Positions 19,314-27,744 of a stretch of DNA of 64,000 bases are shown here, piece after piece. Numbering within the stretch: the stretch's first letter is position 1; each line of letters opens with the position of its first letter. This DNA is from Devosia sp. A16. GTDB taxonomy: Bacteria > Pseudomonadota > Alphaproteobacteria > Rhizobiales > Devosiaceae. The DNA lies in contig NZ_CP012945.1 of NCBI RefSeq assembly GCF_001402915.1, positions 4,627,501 through 4,691,500 on the forward strand, read 5' to 3'. The notes beneath the pieces are model-generated. The model was not told where the DNA came from. It saw nothing but the letters and a program-made list of their open reading frames with translations, and ran no database searches. A program made the position numbers and the translations under genes.

Positions 19314-20300
19314 TCAGTCCTGCTCCGGATCCTGATCCTGCACATCGTAGCGGTCGGCATTGAAGCCCAGCACGTCGAACGTCGCCTGCATGTGCGGCGG
19401 CAAGGGCGCCGAGACGTCGAGCACCTGGCCGTTGCGCAGCGGCAGCCGGATGCGCCGGGCATGCAGGTGCAGGCCCTTCGAAATCTCGTCCGGCGGCGTC
19501 CAGTTCTCGATGTTGAAATAGCGCGGGTCGCCCATGATCGGGTTGTGCAGCTGCGCCATATGCACGCGCAACTGGTGCGTCCGTCCCGTCACCGGCTTCA
19601 GCGTCACCCAGGCGAAGCGCCGCGCCGCCGTGTCGGTGGTCGAATAATAGCTCATCGAGTGTTGCGCGCCGGGCGTGCCCTGCGGCACCACCACCATCTG
19701 CTCGCCGTCGGTGGTCGCCTGCTTGGCGAGGAAGCACGAGATCGAGCCCTGCTTGGGATGCGGGTTGCCCCAAACCACCGCCCAGTAGATCTTGCGCGCC
19801 TGGCGCGACGAGAACACCTCACCGAAATGCGCCGCCGCCGCTTTGGTCTTGGCGACGACCAGGCAACCCGAGGTGTCGCGGTCGAGCCGGTGCACCAGCC
19901 GCGGCGCCTCGCCCTTCTTGTTGGGCAGGCTCTTCAACAGGCCATCCATGTGGCGCTTGGTGCCCGATCCCCCCTGCGAGGCAAGGCCATGCGGCTTGTT
20001 GAAGACGTAGAGTTCGTCGTCCTCGTAAAGAATGATCGAGCGCAGGAACTCGGCATCCTTGGAGTTGATCTCGCCTTCGGCGCGCACCGGCGCCGCCTCG
20101 ATCGGCGGCACCCGTACGATCTGACCGGCAGTGAGCCGCGCATTGGCCTTCACCCGGCCGCTGTCCACTCGGATCTGGCCCGAGCGCAACAGCTTCTGCA
20201 GATGACCGAAGGTGACCTGCGGGAAGTGCGTCGCGAACCATCGGTCGAGCCGCATGCCGTCCTCGTCGCGGGCGACGGTCTGCATCCGAACCCCGCTCAT
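19314..20300 (-). CDS. rluC: RluA-family 23S rRNA pseudouridine synthase (RluC-like)
   Basis: Converts uridines of 23S rRNA to pseudouridine. The 328-residue protein has an N-terminal S4 RNA-binding domain (RLDRWFATHFPQVTFGHLQKLLRSGQIRVDSGRVKANARL) and the catalytic domain with HRLDRDTSGCLVVAKT (catalytic Asp), then LKPVTGRTHQLRVHM. S4 plus this layout fits RluC or RluD; RluC is the usual assignment for this neighbourhood but is not proven. Its ATG overlaps the crcB stop (ATGA), so it is co-translated with crcB. Confidence 0.88.
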   Translation of the reverse strand: MSGVRMQTVARDEDGMRLDRWFATHFPQVTFGHLQKLLRSGQIRVDSGRVKANARLTAGQIVRVPPIEAAPVRAEGEINSKDAEFLRSIILYEDDELYVFNKPHGLASQGGSGTKRHMDGLLKSLPNKKGEAPRLVHRLDRDTSGCLVVAKTKAAAAHFGEVFSSRQARKIYWAVVWGNPHPKQGSISCFLAKQATTDGEQMVVVPQGTPGAQHSMSYYSTTDTAARRFAWVTLKPVTGRTHQLRVHMAQLHNPIMGDPRYFNIENWTPPDEISKGLHLHARRIRLPLRNGQVLDVSAPLPPHMQATFDVLGFNADRYDVQDQDPEQD

Positions 20301-20674
20301 GCGATCACCCGCATGGCCAGCATGCCCATCCAGAGGCCGGCGAGCGACAGCAGCACCGAGCCGACGATGTAGACCGCTGCAAGGAGGATGTCGCCGCGCT
20401 CGATCAGCACGATGGCGTCGAGCGAGAAGCTCGAGAAGGTGGTAAAGCCGCCGAAGATGCCGACGGCGACGAACAGCCGGATCTCGTTCTGGTATTGCGG
20501 CGTGGTCTTGGCGAGCACCCCGACCAGCACGCCCATGGCGATGGAGCCGACGATGTTGATGAGCAACGTCGCGATCGGAAAGCCATTGGAGAGGCTGCCG
20601 ATCGAGTTCTGTGCGCCAAAGCGCAAGAGGGCGCCCAGCGCGCCGCCGATGCCGACGAGAAGATATGCGTTCAT
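20297..20674 (-). CDS. crcB: Fluoride channel CrcB/Fluc
   Basis: Small dual-topology channel that exports toxic fluoride. The 125-residue protein has four membrane helices with family signatures GGALGALLRFGAQN, INIVGSIAMG and GIFGGFTTFSSFSLD (the Phe-box and TTFSTF-like motif). The start at ATG 20672-20674 has AGAGGGG upstream. I searched the 110 bases before it for a fluoride riboswitch and recognised none; instead there is a hairpin that probably ends the flotillin transcript. Confidence 0.94.
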   Translation of the reverse strand: MNAYLLVGIGGALGALLRFGAQNSIGSLSNGFPIATLLINIVGSIAMGVLVGVLAKTTPQYQNEIRLFVAVGIFGGFTTFSSFSLDAIVLIERGDILLAAVYIVGSVLLSLAGLWMGMLAMRVIA

Positions 20675-20722
20675 GGCCCCTCTTTGGCCCGGCCCACGCA
20701 AATACTCAAGCGTGCCGTAACG

Positions 20723-20750
20723 AAAGGCGGACGCCGGCCGGGCATCCGCC
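20723..20750 (-). terminator. Probable terminator after flotillin gene
   Basis: On minus, GGCGGATGCC pairs with GGCGTCCGCC (one G-U pair) around CGGCC and is followed by TTTCGTT. The tail is short, so it may be a weak terminator. Confidence 0.55.
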
Positions 20751-20787
20751 CACGGCGTCTCGGGGAGCCGCGGACAGCTGGCGCCGC

Positions 20788-22431
20788 TTACGCGCCGGCG
20801 GCGGTCTCCTGCTCCTCGTCAGCCTCGATCTCCAGCGCCGGCGCCACGGCCGATGAGACGAGCCCGTTGAGCGTGCCACCCTTGAGGCCGAGTTCGGCGA
20901 GCAGCGCGTCGATCAGTGGTGCCTGGCTACGGTAGCGCAGCGCCGCGTCGACCGCCTGATCGGCGATCCCGCCGCCGGCGTGGCCGTTCATGCCGCCATT
21001 GCCGTTGCTGCCGCCGCCGGCCAAGCCATCGACATGCAGGATCTTGATGCCGTCGATGTTCTCCATCGGCTTCACCGACTCGGCGATGATCGAGGGCAGC
21101 GCCTGAATCAGCGCCATGCGGATGTTCATGGCGATCTGTTCGGGCGAAAGATGGTTGGCAGCCTCGTTGAGCTTCTGCTTGCCTTCGGCCTCGACGGCAT
21201 AGGTGACTTCGGTGGCAGCCGCTTTCAGCTTGGCGGCTTCGGCCTCGCCCTGGGCCAGCGTGCGGGCGGCCTCGGCACGGTTCTTGGCCGCCTGCTTCTC
21301 GGCGTCCGACGACACCACGATGTTGATCGATGCCTTCTGTGCTTCCTGCTCGGCCTCGATCAGCTGGATCCGCTTGGTACGCTCGGCGATCTCGGTGAGG
21401 CGGGCGGTCTCCACCTCTTCGGCGGCCTTGGCGGCGAGCGCCCGCGCCGCGTCAGCCTTGGCCTCGGCCTTTGACTGCTCCTCGGATTTGGCGGCAATCG
21501 CCGTGGCGCTGATCTGCTCGGACAGCGCGATGGCCTGGTCCGCCTTGATCGACGCCTCCTTTACCTGCTGCCGGCTCAGCGTTCGCGCCGCCTCCGCCTC
21601 GGTGGCGCGCTGGGCGCGCAGGCTTTCGATCTCGGCGTTCTGCTGGTCGATGCGGATGGCGATTTCGCGCTCGTTGTTGAGGCGGGCATACTCGGAGTCA
21701 CGGGTGATGGTGAACTGCTCCTGCTGCGCCTCGAGGTTCTTCCGCGCGATCGCCACCTGGGTGTTCTGCTCGATCTCGTTGCGCGTCTTGCGCCGGTCCT
21801 CGATCGACTGGGTCATCTTGGTCAGACCCTCGGCGTCGAACACGTTGTTGGGGTTGAAGAATTCCCGGTTGGTCTGGTCGAGGCCGGTAAGCGACACCGA
21901 CTCGAGCTCCAGCCCGTTCTTGAGAATGTCCTCGGAGACTGCGGCTTGCACCTTCTGGACGAAGTTGACGCGCTGCTCATGCAGTTCTTCCATCGCCATC
22001 TCGGCGGCGACGGCGCGGAGCGCATCGACGAACTTGCCTTCCACCAGTTCCTTCAGCGCCTGCGGTTCCATGGTGCGGCGACCGAGCGTCTGCGCAGCGT
22101 CGGCGATCGCCTCAGCGGTCGGCTGCACCCGCACATAGAATTCGGCCTGCACGTCGACGCGCATGCGATCCTTGGTGATCAGCGCCTGCTCGGCCGTGCG
22201 CACCACTTCCAGGCGGAGGGTGTTCATGTTGACCGGAATGGTCTCGTGCAGCACCGGCAGCACCAGGGCGCCGCCGTTCATGATCACCCGTTGCCCGCCG
22301 AAGCCGGTGCGGACGAAGGACACTTCCTTGCTGGCGCGACGATAGAGCCGCGCGATGATCATGCCGATCACGAAGATCGCGACTATGATGATGGCGGCCA
22401 CGATCAGGGTCGAAATGAGCTGGTCGTACAT
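20788..22431 (-). CDS. Flotillin-like SPFH protein (YqiK/FloT family)
   Basis: Membrane scaffold protein of 547 residues associated with functional membrane microdomains. One N-terminal membrane helix (about 8-30) is followed by the SPFH/band-7 domain (VRTGFGGQRVIMNGGALVLPVLHE...). A long Ala/Glu/Lys-rich coiled coil (about 240-430) with AEAAR/EAEAAK repeats comes next, then a C-terminal Gly/Asn-rich linker (GGGSNGNGGMNGHAGGG) and a helical tail. The gene follows a YqiJ-like partner by 6 bp, the standard YqiJ-YqiK pair. Confidence 0.93.
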   Translation of the reverse strand: MYDQLISTLIVAAIIIVAIFVIGMIIARLYRRASKEVSFVRTGFGGQRVIMNGGALVLPVLHETIPVNMNTLRLEVVRTAEQALITKDRMRVDVQAEFYVRVQPTAEAIADAAQTLGRRTMEPQALKELVEGKFVDALRAVAAEMAMEELHEQRVNFVQKVQAAVSEDILKNGLELESVSLTGLDQTNREFFNPNNVFDAEGLTKMTQSIEDRRKTRNEIEQNTQVAIARKNLEAQQEQFTITRDSEYARLNNEREIAIRIDQQNAEIESLRAQRATEAEAARTLSRQQVKEASIKADQAIALSEQISATAIAAKSEEQSKAEAKADAARALAAKAAEEVETARLTEIAERTKRIQLIEAEQEAQKASINIVVSSDAEKQAAKNRAEAARTLAQGEAEAAKLKAAATEVTYAVEAEGKQKLNEAANHLSPEQIAMNIRMALIQALPSIIAESVKPMENIDGIKILHVDGLAGGGSNGNGGMNGHAGGGIADQAVDAALRYRSQAPLIDALLAELGLKGGTLNGLVSSAVAPALEIEADEEQETAAGA

Positions 22432-22437
22432 GCGTGG

Positions 22438-23175
22438 CTATTCCTGTGGCGGGGTAAGACGGGTGATGGCGCGATAGACGTTCTTGTCGCGGCCGACGAG
22501 GAAGACCCGGTCGCCGGCGCTGTAGGTCATGCCGGGTTCGCCCGGCTCGAGCAGGATGTAATGGCTGCGGCCGCGCAGATCCGTGGTCTTGGCCTCGGCC
22601 GGCTGGCCCTGTTTGGCCTCACCGCGGAGGACGGTGGCGTAGCTGCCGACCAGCTCGGAGCGGCTGGCCGCTTCAGACTGATCCCTGGGGAAGATGTCGC
22701 CGAGCCAGCGCCCGAGATGGCGCGCCGCATAACTGGCGCCGACCAGTGCCGGAACCGCCGCGAGCCATGGATTGAGGGCGCTGCCGATGGTGGCAGTTGC
22801 CGCCCACTGGACGACGTAGCCCCCGAGCCCGAAGCCGGTCAGAAAAATCACCAGCAGCGCCAGGAATGGCAGCCGCCCAACCGAAAACCAGCTGAGCACA
22901 TGCGACAGCGGGCCGACTTCGGCACCGCTGAGTTCCGGAGCTTCGAGGTCGGGAACGTCGACACCGGGCAGCGCTGCTTCAATGGAGGCGGAGGGCGAGA
23001 AGCCGATGACGAGGGATAGCAACTCGATTACGCCGATCGCCAGCATGACGATCAATGCAACGGTGAACGGTGCGAACTCCGGCGCGAACAGTTCTATCTT
23101 GCCCCTCCCCTGATCCCTTCCGTCATATGGGACTGTTGTGACAGTTTTCCATGGGGCGCAAGGACTTCCCGGCAC
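22438..23175 (-). CDS. YqiJ-like membrane protein (OB-fold, NfeD-related), start uncertain
   Basis: Partner of the flotillin. It has three hydrophobic segments near the N-terminus (APFTVALIVMLAIGVIELLSLVIG, then LPFLALLVIFLTGFGLGGYVVQWAA and a weaker LAAVPALVGASYAA) and a C-terminal soluble OB-fold (SYATVLRGEAKQGQPAEAKTTDLRGRSHYILLEPGE). By comparison with E. coli YqiJ (MILFADYNTPYLF...) the real protein should begin near LFAPEFAPF. No ATG, GTG or TTG stands there, but CTG at 23089-23091 has GGAGGGG ten bases upstream. The coordinates given use the farther GTG at 23173-23175, which adds about 28 atypical residues. Confidence 0.8.
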   Translation of the reverse strand: MPGSPCAPWKTVTTVPYDGRDQGRGKIELFAPEFAPFTVALIVMLAIGVIELLSLVIGFSPSASIEAALPGVDVPDLEAPELSGAEVGPLSHVLSWFSVGRLPFLALLVIFLTGFGLGGYVVQWAATATIGSALNPWLAAVPALVGASYAARHLGRWLGDIFPRDQSEAASRSELVGSYATVLRGEAKQGQPAEAKTTDLRGRSHYILLEPGEPGMTYSAGDRVFLVGRDKNVYRAITRLTPPQE

Positions 23176-23301
23176 GGATTTTCGATATGGCTAATCTTGG
23201 GGCATCAGGAGCGGCCAAGTAACGCCGGGTACGGTAGATCGTCTCGGGATTGGTAGCGACGGTGACATTGGTTGCGCGATCGGCCTTTGACGCACCCACA
23301 G

Positions 23302-23384
23302 GATGTCATCCCAGCGAAAGCTGGGACCAACTCACCGCCCGCACCAGTGGATGCTTGGGTCCCAGCTTTGGCGGGGACGACATC
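23302..23384. repeat. Intergenic inverted repeat (GTCATCCCAGC-GAAA-GCTGGGAC type)
   Basis: The left arm, containing GATGTCATCCCAGCGAAAGC, and a right arm ending GGGGACGACATC are imperfect reverse complements, each with its own small hairpin. This resembles the short 'ATTCCCGCGAAAGCGGGAAT' repeats common in alphaproteobacteria. It fills the 296-bp gap between the YqiJ-like and rarA genes; nothing else is recognised there. Confidence 0.65.
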
Positions 23385-23471
23385 GTAGTTGGGGTGTGCT
23401 TCCCGTGGCCGAGTTCGACGACGGCCTCACCTGGCCCAAGGCAGGATCACTCCCTCAGCCCGCGAGATGCC

Positions 23472-24791
23472 TTACTCCCCGCCCTCTTCCTCGCGGCGCT
23501 GCTCGCGGCGGCCAGACCAGAAATCGAGGCGCTTGATCACCTCGCGCTCGAAGCCACGCTCGTTCGGCTGGTAGAGCTCGGGGCGACGGTCGCCGGCCAG
23601 CTCGTCGGGGAAGAACTCCTGGCCCGAGAAGGCGTCGGGATAGTCGTGGTCGTAGCGGTAGCCCTTGTTGTAGCCCAGCTCCTTCATCAGCTTGGTCGGA
23701 GCATTGAGGATGTGCTTGGGCGGCGCGAGTGACCCGGTCTGCATGGCCAGCGCCTTGGCCTTGGCGAAGCCGACATGGGCGGCGTTGGATTTGGGGGCAG
23801 TGGCGACATAGGCGATAGCCTGCGCCATGAACAGTTCGCCCTCCGGTAGCCCGGTGCGCTCGAACGCGTTCCAGGCGGTGATCACCTGCACCATGGCCTG
23901 CGGGTCGGCCATGCCGACATCCTCGGAGGCGGCGCAGGCGAGGCGGCGGAAGATGGTGTCCGGATGCTCGCCCCCGACCAGCATGCGCTGCGCCCAATAC
24001 ATCGCCGCCTGCACGTCCGAGCCGCGCAGGCTCTTATGAAAGCAGCTGAGCAGGTTGTAGTGCTCTTCCTGCCCCTTGTCGTAGACCGGCGCGCGCTTCT
24101 GCACCGTCTCGGCGAGGCCGGCGACGTCGAGCATCGCGTCCTCGGGCAGCGCGAACAGCTCTTCGGCCAGCCCGATCAGGTAGCGCCCATCGCCGTCGGC
24201 CATGTCGAGCAGCGCATCGCGGGCTTCGGCGGTGATCGGCAGCTTGCGGCCGACATGTGCTTCGGCCCGTTCGGCGAGGATCGCGAGGTCCGGCTTCTCG
24301 AACCGGCGCAGCGTATAGACCTTGGCGCGCGAGAGCAGCGCCGCGACCATCGAGAAGCTGGGGTTCTCGGTGGTGGCGCCGATGAGGATCACCGTGCCGT
24401 CCTCGACATGTGGCAGCAATGCGTCCTGCGTGGTGCGGTTGAAGCGGTGGAGTTCGTCGACGAACATCACCGTCTGCCGCCCTGCCCCGAGCCGCAGCGC
24501 CTTGGCGTCGGCGATCACCTTGCGCAGGTCTGCGACACCGGAGAGCACCGCGCTCAGCTGCACGAAATCGAGCCCCACTTCCTTGGCAACGAGGCGGGCA
24601 ATGGTGGTCTTGCCGACGCCGGGCGGTCCCCACAGGATGAAGGACGAGACCCGGCCGGCCGCCACCATGCGGCCGATCGGGCCATTGGGCCCAAGCAGAT
24701 GATCCTGACCGATGACGTCCGCCAGCCGCTGCGGCCTCAGGGCCTCGGCGAGCGGGCGCGGTGCGACATCATCGAACAGGGAATCCATCAC
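23472..24791 (-). CDS. rarA: Replication-associated recombination protein A (AAA+ ATPase)
   Basis: RarA/MgsA acts at stalled replication forks. The 439-residue protein has the short N-terminal LRPQRLADVIGQDHLLG segment shared with clamp loaders, Walker A GPPGVGKTT, Walker B MFVDELHRFN, sensor 1 ATTENPSF, and the RarA-specific C-terminal domain (KSLRGSDVQAAMYWAQRML). It starts ATG-ATG at 24786-24791 and overlaps the end of the upstream protease gene by four bases, so they are probably co-transcribed. Confidence 0.95.
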   Translation of the reverse strand: MMDSLFDDVAPRPLAEALRPQRLADVIGQDHLLGPNGPIGRMVAAGRVSSFILWGPPGVGKTTIARLVAKEVGLDFVQLSAVLSGVADLRKVIADAKALRLGAGRQTVMFVDELHRFNRTTQDALLPHVEDGTVILIGATTENPSFSMVAALLSRAKVYTLRRFEKPDLAILAERAEAHVGRKLPITAEARDALLDMADGDGRYLIGLAEELFALPEDAMLDVAGLAETVQKRAPVYDKGQEEHYNLLSCFHKSLRGSDVQAAMYWAQRMLVGGEHPDTIFRRLACAASEDVGMADPQAMVQVITAWNAFERTGLPEGELFMAQAIAYVATAPKSNAAHVGFAKAKALAMQTGSLAPPKHILNAPTKLMKELGYNKGYRYDHDYPDAFSGQEFFPDELAGDRRPELYQPNERGFEREVIKRLDFWSGRREQRREEEGGE

Positions 24792-26287
24792 CCACTTACC
24801 TCGGCCCGGACGATCCGGCCACCCCGCTGTAGCACAACCCGCCAGCTCTGCGGACGATTGCTGGCGAGCTTGCCGAAGCGCTCGGCGTCGTCCGTCGCCT
24901 CGCCGTTGAGACTGAGGATCAGGTCTCCGGCCCTCAGCCCCATGTCGTCGGCGGGCGAGCCGGCCTCGACGTCGCGAACCACCACGGCGTGCGTGTCATA
25001 GGGCAGTCCCAGCTCCTGCGCCACCGCCGGGGTGACCGTTTCCACCGAGGTGCCGGCGAAACGCGTATTGCCCGAAACCGTTACCGGCTTGCCAGCGCCC
25101 GGAGGCGCTTCCAGCGTGATGACCTTGTCTTCGGTCTTGCCGCCGCGGAAATACTGCACGTCCGCCGTCGCCCCGACCGCCTTGGTAGCCAGGCGGAAGT
25201 CGAAGGCACTGGGCTGTTCGATGTTGAAGCCATCGACCGCCAGGATCACGTCGCCGTCCTTGAAACCCGCCTTCTCGGCCGGTCCGCCAGGCGCCAGTTC
25301 GCTGATCAGCGCGCCGCGGGCCTGCCCGAGCCCAAGGCTGTCGGCGAGGTCCGCAGTCACCGGCTGCATGCGGGCCCCGAACCACGGGCGAACCAGCGCG
25401 CCGCCGGAAATGCCGGTTTCGGCGACGAGCTTGGCCATGTTCGCGGGGATGGCGAAGCCGATGCCGACCGAGCCGCCGGAGCGCGAGACGATAGCGGTGT
25501 TGACGCCCACCAGCCGGCCCTGCAGGTCGACCAGCGCGCCCCCGGAATTGCCCGGATTGATCGCCGCGTCGGTCTGAATGAAGAATTCGTAGTTCGAACT
25601 CTCGACCCCGGTGCGCGCCAGCGCCGAGACGATTCCCGACGTGACGGTCTGGCCCACGCCGAACGGATTGCCGATGGCCAACACCAGGTCGCCGACCTCG
25701 AGCTGGTCGGAATCGGCAAAGGCCAGCGCCGGGAAGGTTGCCCCCTTGGCGTCCTTCACCTTGAGCACGGCCAGATCGGTCTTGGGGTCGTCCAGCACCA
25801 GGTCGACCGGATATTCGTGGCCGTCATTGGTGGAGATGCGGATGTCGGTCGCGCCTTCGACAACGTGATGGTTGGTGAGGATCACCCCGGCGCCGTCGAC
25901 GATGACGCCCGAGCCGAGCGACTGCGACTTCTGCGGCCGGCTGTCCATGAACGGACTGTCGCCGCCGAAGAACTGTGAAAAGAACGGGTCGTTGAGGAAG
26001 GGCGAGGTGGCGCGCTGGCTGATCGTGGTGGCGTAGACATTGACCACCGACGGCGTCACCGACTTGACCACCGGGGCAAAGCTCAGCTGCATCTCGGTGC
26101 GGGTGGCCGGGACCGCCTTCGTTTCGGTCTGCGACTTTGTCTGCGGCGCCCCGGTCTCGGCCGCCTGGGCGACGATCGCCGGCCCGGTCGACAGTGCCGT
26201 CCGGCTCGAAAGTTCGGCGTACCCGAACACCAGCACGGCGCCGGCGGCGGCCCCGCCGAGGGCTATGATCCAACCTTGTTTCGTCAT
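24788..26287 (-). CDS. Do/DegP-family periplasmic serine protease
   Basis: HtrA-type protease/chaperone of 499 residues. An N-terminal signal anchor (WIIALGGAAAGAVLVFGYAEL) precedes a trypsin-like domain with the triad His (TNHHVVEGA), Asp (KTDLAVLKV) and Ser (NPGNSGGALV). Two PDZ domains follow (ALISELAPGGPAEKAGFKDGDVIL and VRDVEAGSPADDMGLRAGDLIL). The start at ATG 26285-26287 has TGAGGAT upstream. It heads the protease-rarA unit and is divergent from ornithine decarboxylase. DegP, DegQ and DegS cannot be separated by eye, though two PDZ domains exclude DegS. Confidence 0.93.
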   Translation of the reverse strand: MTKQGWIIALGGAAAGAVLVFGYAELSSRTALSTGPAIVAQAAETGAPQTKSQTETKAVPATRTEMQLSFAPVVKSVTPSVVNVYATTISQRATSPFLNDPFFSQFFGGDSPFMDSRPQKSQSLGSGVIVDGAGVILTNHHVVEGATDIRISTNDGHEYPVDLVLDDPKTDLAVLKVKDAKGATFPALAFADSDQLEVGDLVLAIGNPFGVGQTVTSGIVSALARTGVESSNYEFFIQTDAAINPGNSGGALVDLQGRLVGVNTAIVSRSGGSVGIGFAIPANMAKLVAETGISGGALVRPWFGARMQPVTADLADSLGLGQARGALISELAPGGPAEKAGFKDGDVILAVDGFNIEQPSAFDFRLATKAVGATADVQYFRGGKTEDKVITLEAPPGAGKPVTVSGNTRFAGTSVETVTPAVAQELGLPYDTHAVVVRDVEAGSPADDMGLRAGDLILSLNGEATDDAERFGKLASNRPQSWRVVLQRGGRIVRAEVSG

Positions 26288-26404
26288 CGTAATATCCTCA
26301 GGCGACACCGCGCGACCGAGGCGCGGCACTGGCCCGACAAACGCCGCGAATCTGGCGCCTTTTTGGTGCTGGGCTTACGGATTGGTAATCCCGGAATTAT
26401 GACG

Positions 26405-26432
26405 TTGCCCAGTGGGGCAATCGACCCTATAT
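26405..26432 (+). promoter_or_regulatory. Probable promoter of ornithine decarboxylase
   Basis: TTGCCC (26405-26410) and CTATAT (26427-26432) are spaced 16 bp, close to the rhizobial vegetative consensus. The same bases also form a hairpin (TTGCCC/GGGCAA), so part of this stretch could instead belong to a longer leader RNA. Confidence 0.5.
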
Positions 26433-26445
26433 GCAGCGCTCGTTT

Positions 26446-26499
26446 TTGTGCCCCGAGGACCCCTCGTACAAGACCTTTGAAAGGTTAGCCGCCCAATGA
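26446..26499 (+). promoter_or_regulatory. Ornithine decarboxylase leader with overlapping small reading frame and two hairpins
   Basis: Just before the decarboxylase start a frame encodes ...CPEDPSYKTFERLAAQ and stops at TGA 26497-26499, overlapping the decarboxylase ATG at 26496. It could begin at ATG 26431 or, if transcription starts downstream of the -10 element, at TTG 26446. Two hairpins lie inside: CGAGG-ACC-CCTCG (26454-26466) and ACCTT-TGA-AAGGT (26473-26485). The second hides the probable ribosome site GAAAGG. A structured 'speF' leader is known before alphaproteobacterial ornithine decarboxylases; this is the likely equivalent. Confidence 0.6.
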
Positions 26500-27671
26500 C
26501 TGAGCCAACCACGGTCTACGCCAACACTTCGCAGCTGATCGCCAGCGAAGAGCCGGATTTTCCGAGCTTTCTGTTCTCCAAGAAGGAACTGCACCGGGCG
26601 ACCAAGGTGTTCAGGAAAGGGTTCGACGGGCTCCTGACCTATGCGGTCAAGTGCAATCCCTCGCCGCACATCATCCGGCAGCTGCACGAAGAAGGCCTCA
26701 AGGCCTTCGACGTCGCCTCCAACATGGAGATGGAACTGGTGCGCGACCATGCCCCCGGCGCGGCGATGCACTACAACAACCCGATCAAGAACAAGCGCGA
26801 GATCGAACGCGCCTATGAGGAGTTCGGAGTCCGCTCGTTCACCATCGACCACCCGCAACAGCTCGACCAGCTGGCGGCGGTGGTGTCGCCGTCGCGCGAC
26901 ATCGAGGTGACCACCCGCTTCAAGGCCGGCAAGGCGCTGAAGTCGTACGACTTCGGCATCAAGTTCGGCGTCATGCAGGATGGGGCCGCCGAGATCGTCA
27001 AGCTGGTGGACCAGATGGGCTACACCCCGTCGCTCTGCTTCCATGTCGGCTCGCAGTGCGAGGATGTCTATGCCTACGAGCGTCACATCGCGGCAGCGGC
27101 CAAGATCGCCGAGGAATCTGGCATCGAGCTGAAGCGGCTGAACATCGGCGGAGGCTATCCAGCCCCCTACCCGACGTCGGAAGCCCCGCCGATGGATTAC
27201 TATTTCGAGACCATCGCCCAGGCGGTGAAGGACAACTTCGCCGGCTCCAGGCCCGAGCTGATCATCGAACCGGGCCGGGCGCTGGTGACTTCCTCGACTT
27301 CGCTGCTGTTGCGGGTCAAGCACCAGCGCGGCGGTCAGTCGGTCTATCTCAACGACGGCGCCTATGGCTCGCTGATGGAAGTGAAGTTCATGCACTTCAC
27401 CCCGCCGACCCGGGTCTGGCGCGGCCCGCGCCTGCACGACAATGATGGCGAGTTCTCCGATTTCACCGTCTGGGGCCCGACCTGCGACAGCTATGACGTG
27501 CTGCCGCAGATCTTCACCCTGCCCTCCGACGTCGATGAAGACGATTGGATCGAGTTCGGCCTGATGGGCGCCTACACCCAGGCCTCGCTGACCCCGTTCA
27601 ACGGCTTCTGGCGCCGCGACCAGTACTGGGTGGACGAAGTCTATACCGGCAAGGACATGCAGCCGGAGTGA
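26496..27671 (+). CDS. Ornithine/lysine decarboxylase, PLP fold III
   Basis: Makes putrescine (or cadaverine) by decarboxylating ornithine or lysine. The 391-residue protein belongs to the alanine-racemase-fold group: the PLP lysine is in YAVKCNP, followed by DVASNMEMELV, the substrate-pocket HVGSQC, the phosphate-binding NIGGGYPA, and EPGRALVTSS. The C-terminal catalytic Cys-Asp pair is in GPTCDSYDVL, and LMGAYTQASLTPFNGF follows. This is a eukaryotic/alphaproteobacterial-type ODC rather than the large E. coli SpeC/SpeF type. Expression is probably controlled by the leader; a terminator follows. Confidence 0.93.
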   Translation: MTEPTTVYANTSQLIASEEPDFPSFLFSKKELHRATKVFRKGFDGLLTYAVKCNPSPHIIRQLHEEGLKAFDVASNMEMELVRDHAPGAAMHYNNPIKNKREIERAYEEFGVRSFTIDHPQQLDQLAAVVSPSRDIEVTTRFKAGKALKSYDFGIKFGVMQDGAAEIVKLVDQMGYTPSLCFHVGSQCEDVYAYERHIAAAAKIAEESGIELKRLNIGGGYPAPYPTSEAPPMDYYFETIAQAVKDNFAGSRPELIIEPGRALVTSSTSLLLRVKHQRGGQSVYLNDGAYGSLMEVKFMHFTPPTRVWRGPRLHDNDGEFSDFTVWGPTCDSYDVLPQIFTLPSDVDEDDWIEFGLMGAYTQASLTPFNGFWRRDQYWVDEVYTGKDMQPE

Positions 27672-27694
27672 GCTGCAGTCAGCAGAGCAACCTG

Positions 27695-27726
27695 AGCCGG
27701 TAAGCGAGAGCTTGCCGGGCTTTCTT
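27695..27726 (+). terminator. Terminator after ornithine decarboxylase
   Basis: AGCC-GGTAAGC and GCTTGCC-GGGCT pair around GAGA with one bulged G, followed by TTTCTT. It lies 23 bp past the stop. Confidence 0.75.
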
Positions 27727-27744
27727 GCCTGATACTCGATGCCC

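Noticed and set aside
20675-20787. Fluoride riboswitch before crcB
   Set aside because: I looked for the conserved GGNGAUGG...CUGAU-like core and pseudoknot partners and saw none; the visible hairpin is better explained as a terminator of the flotillin transcript.
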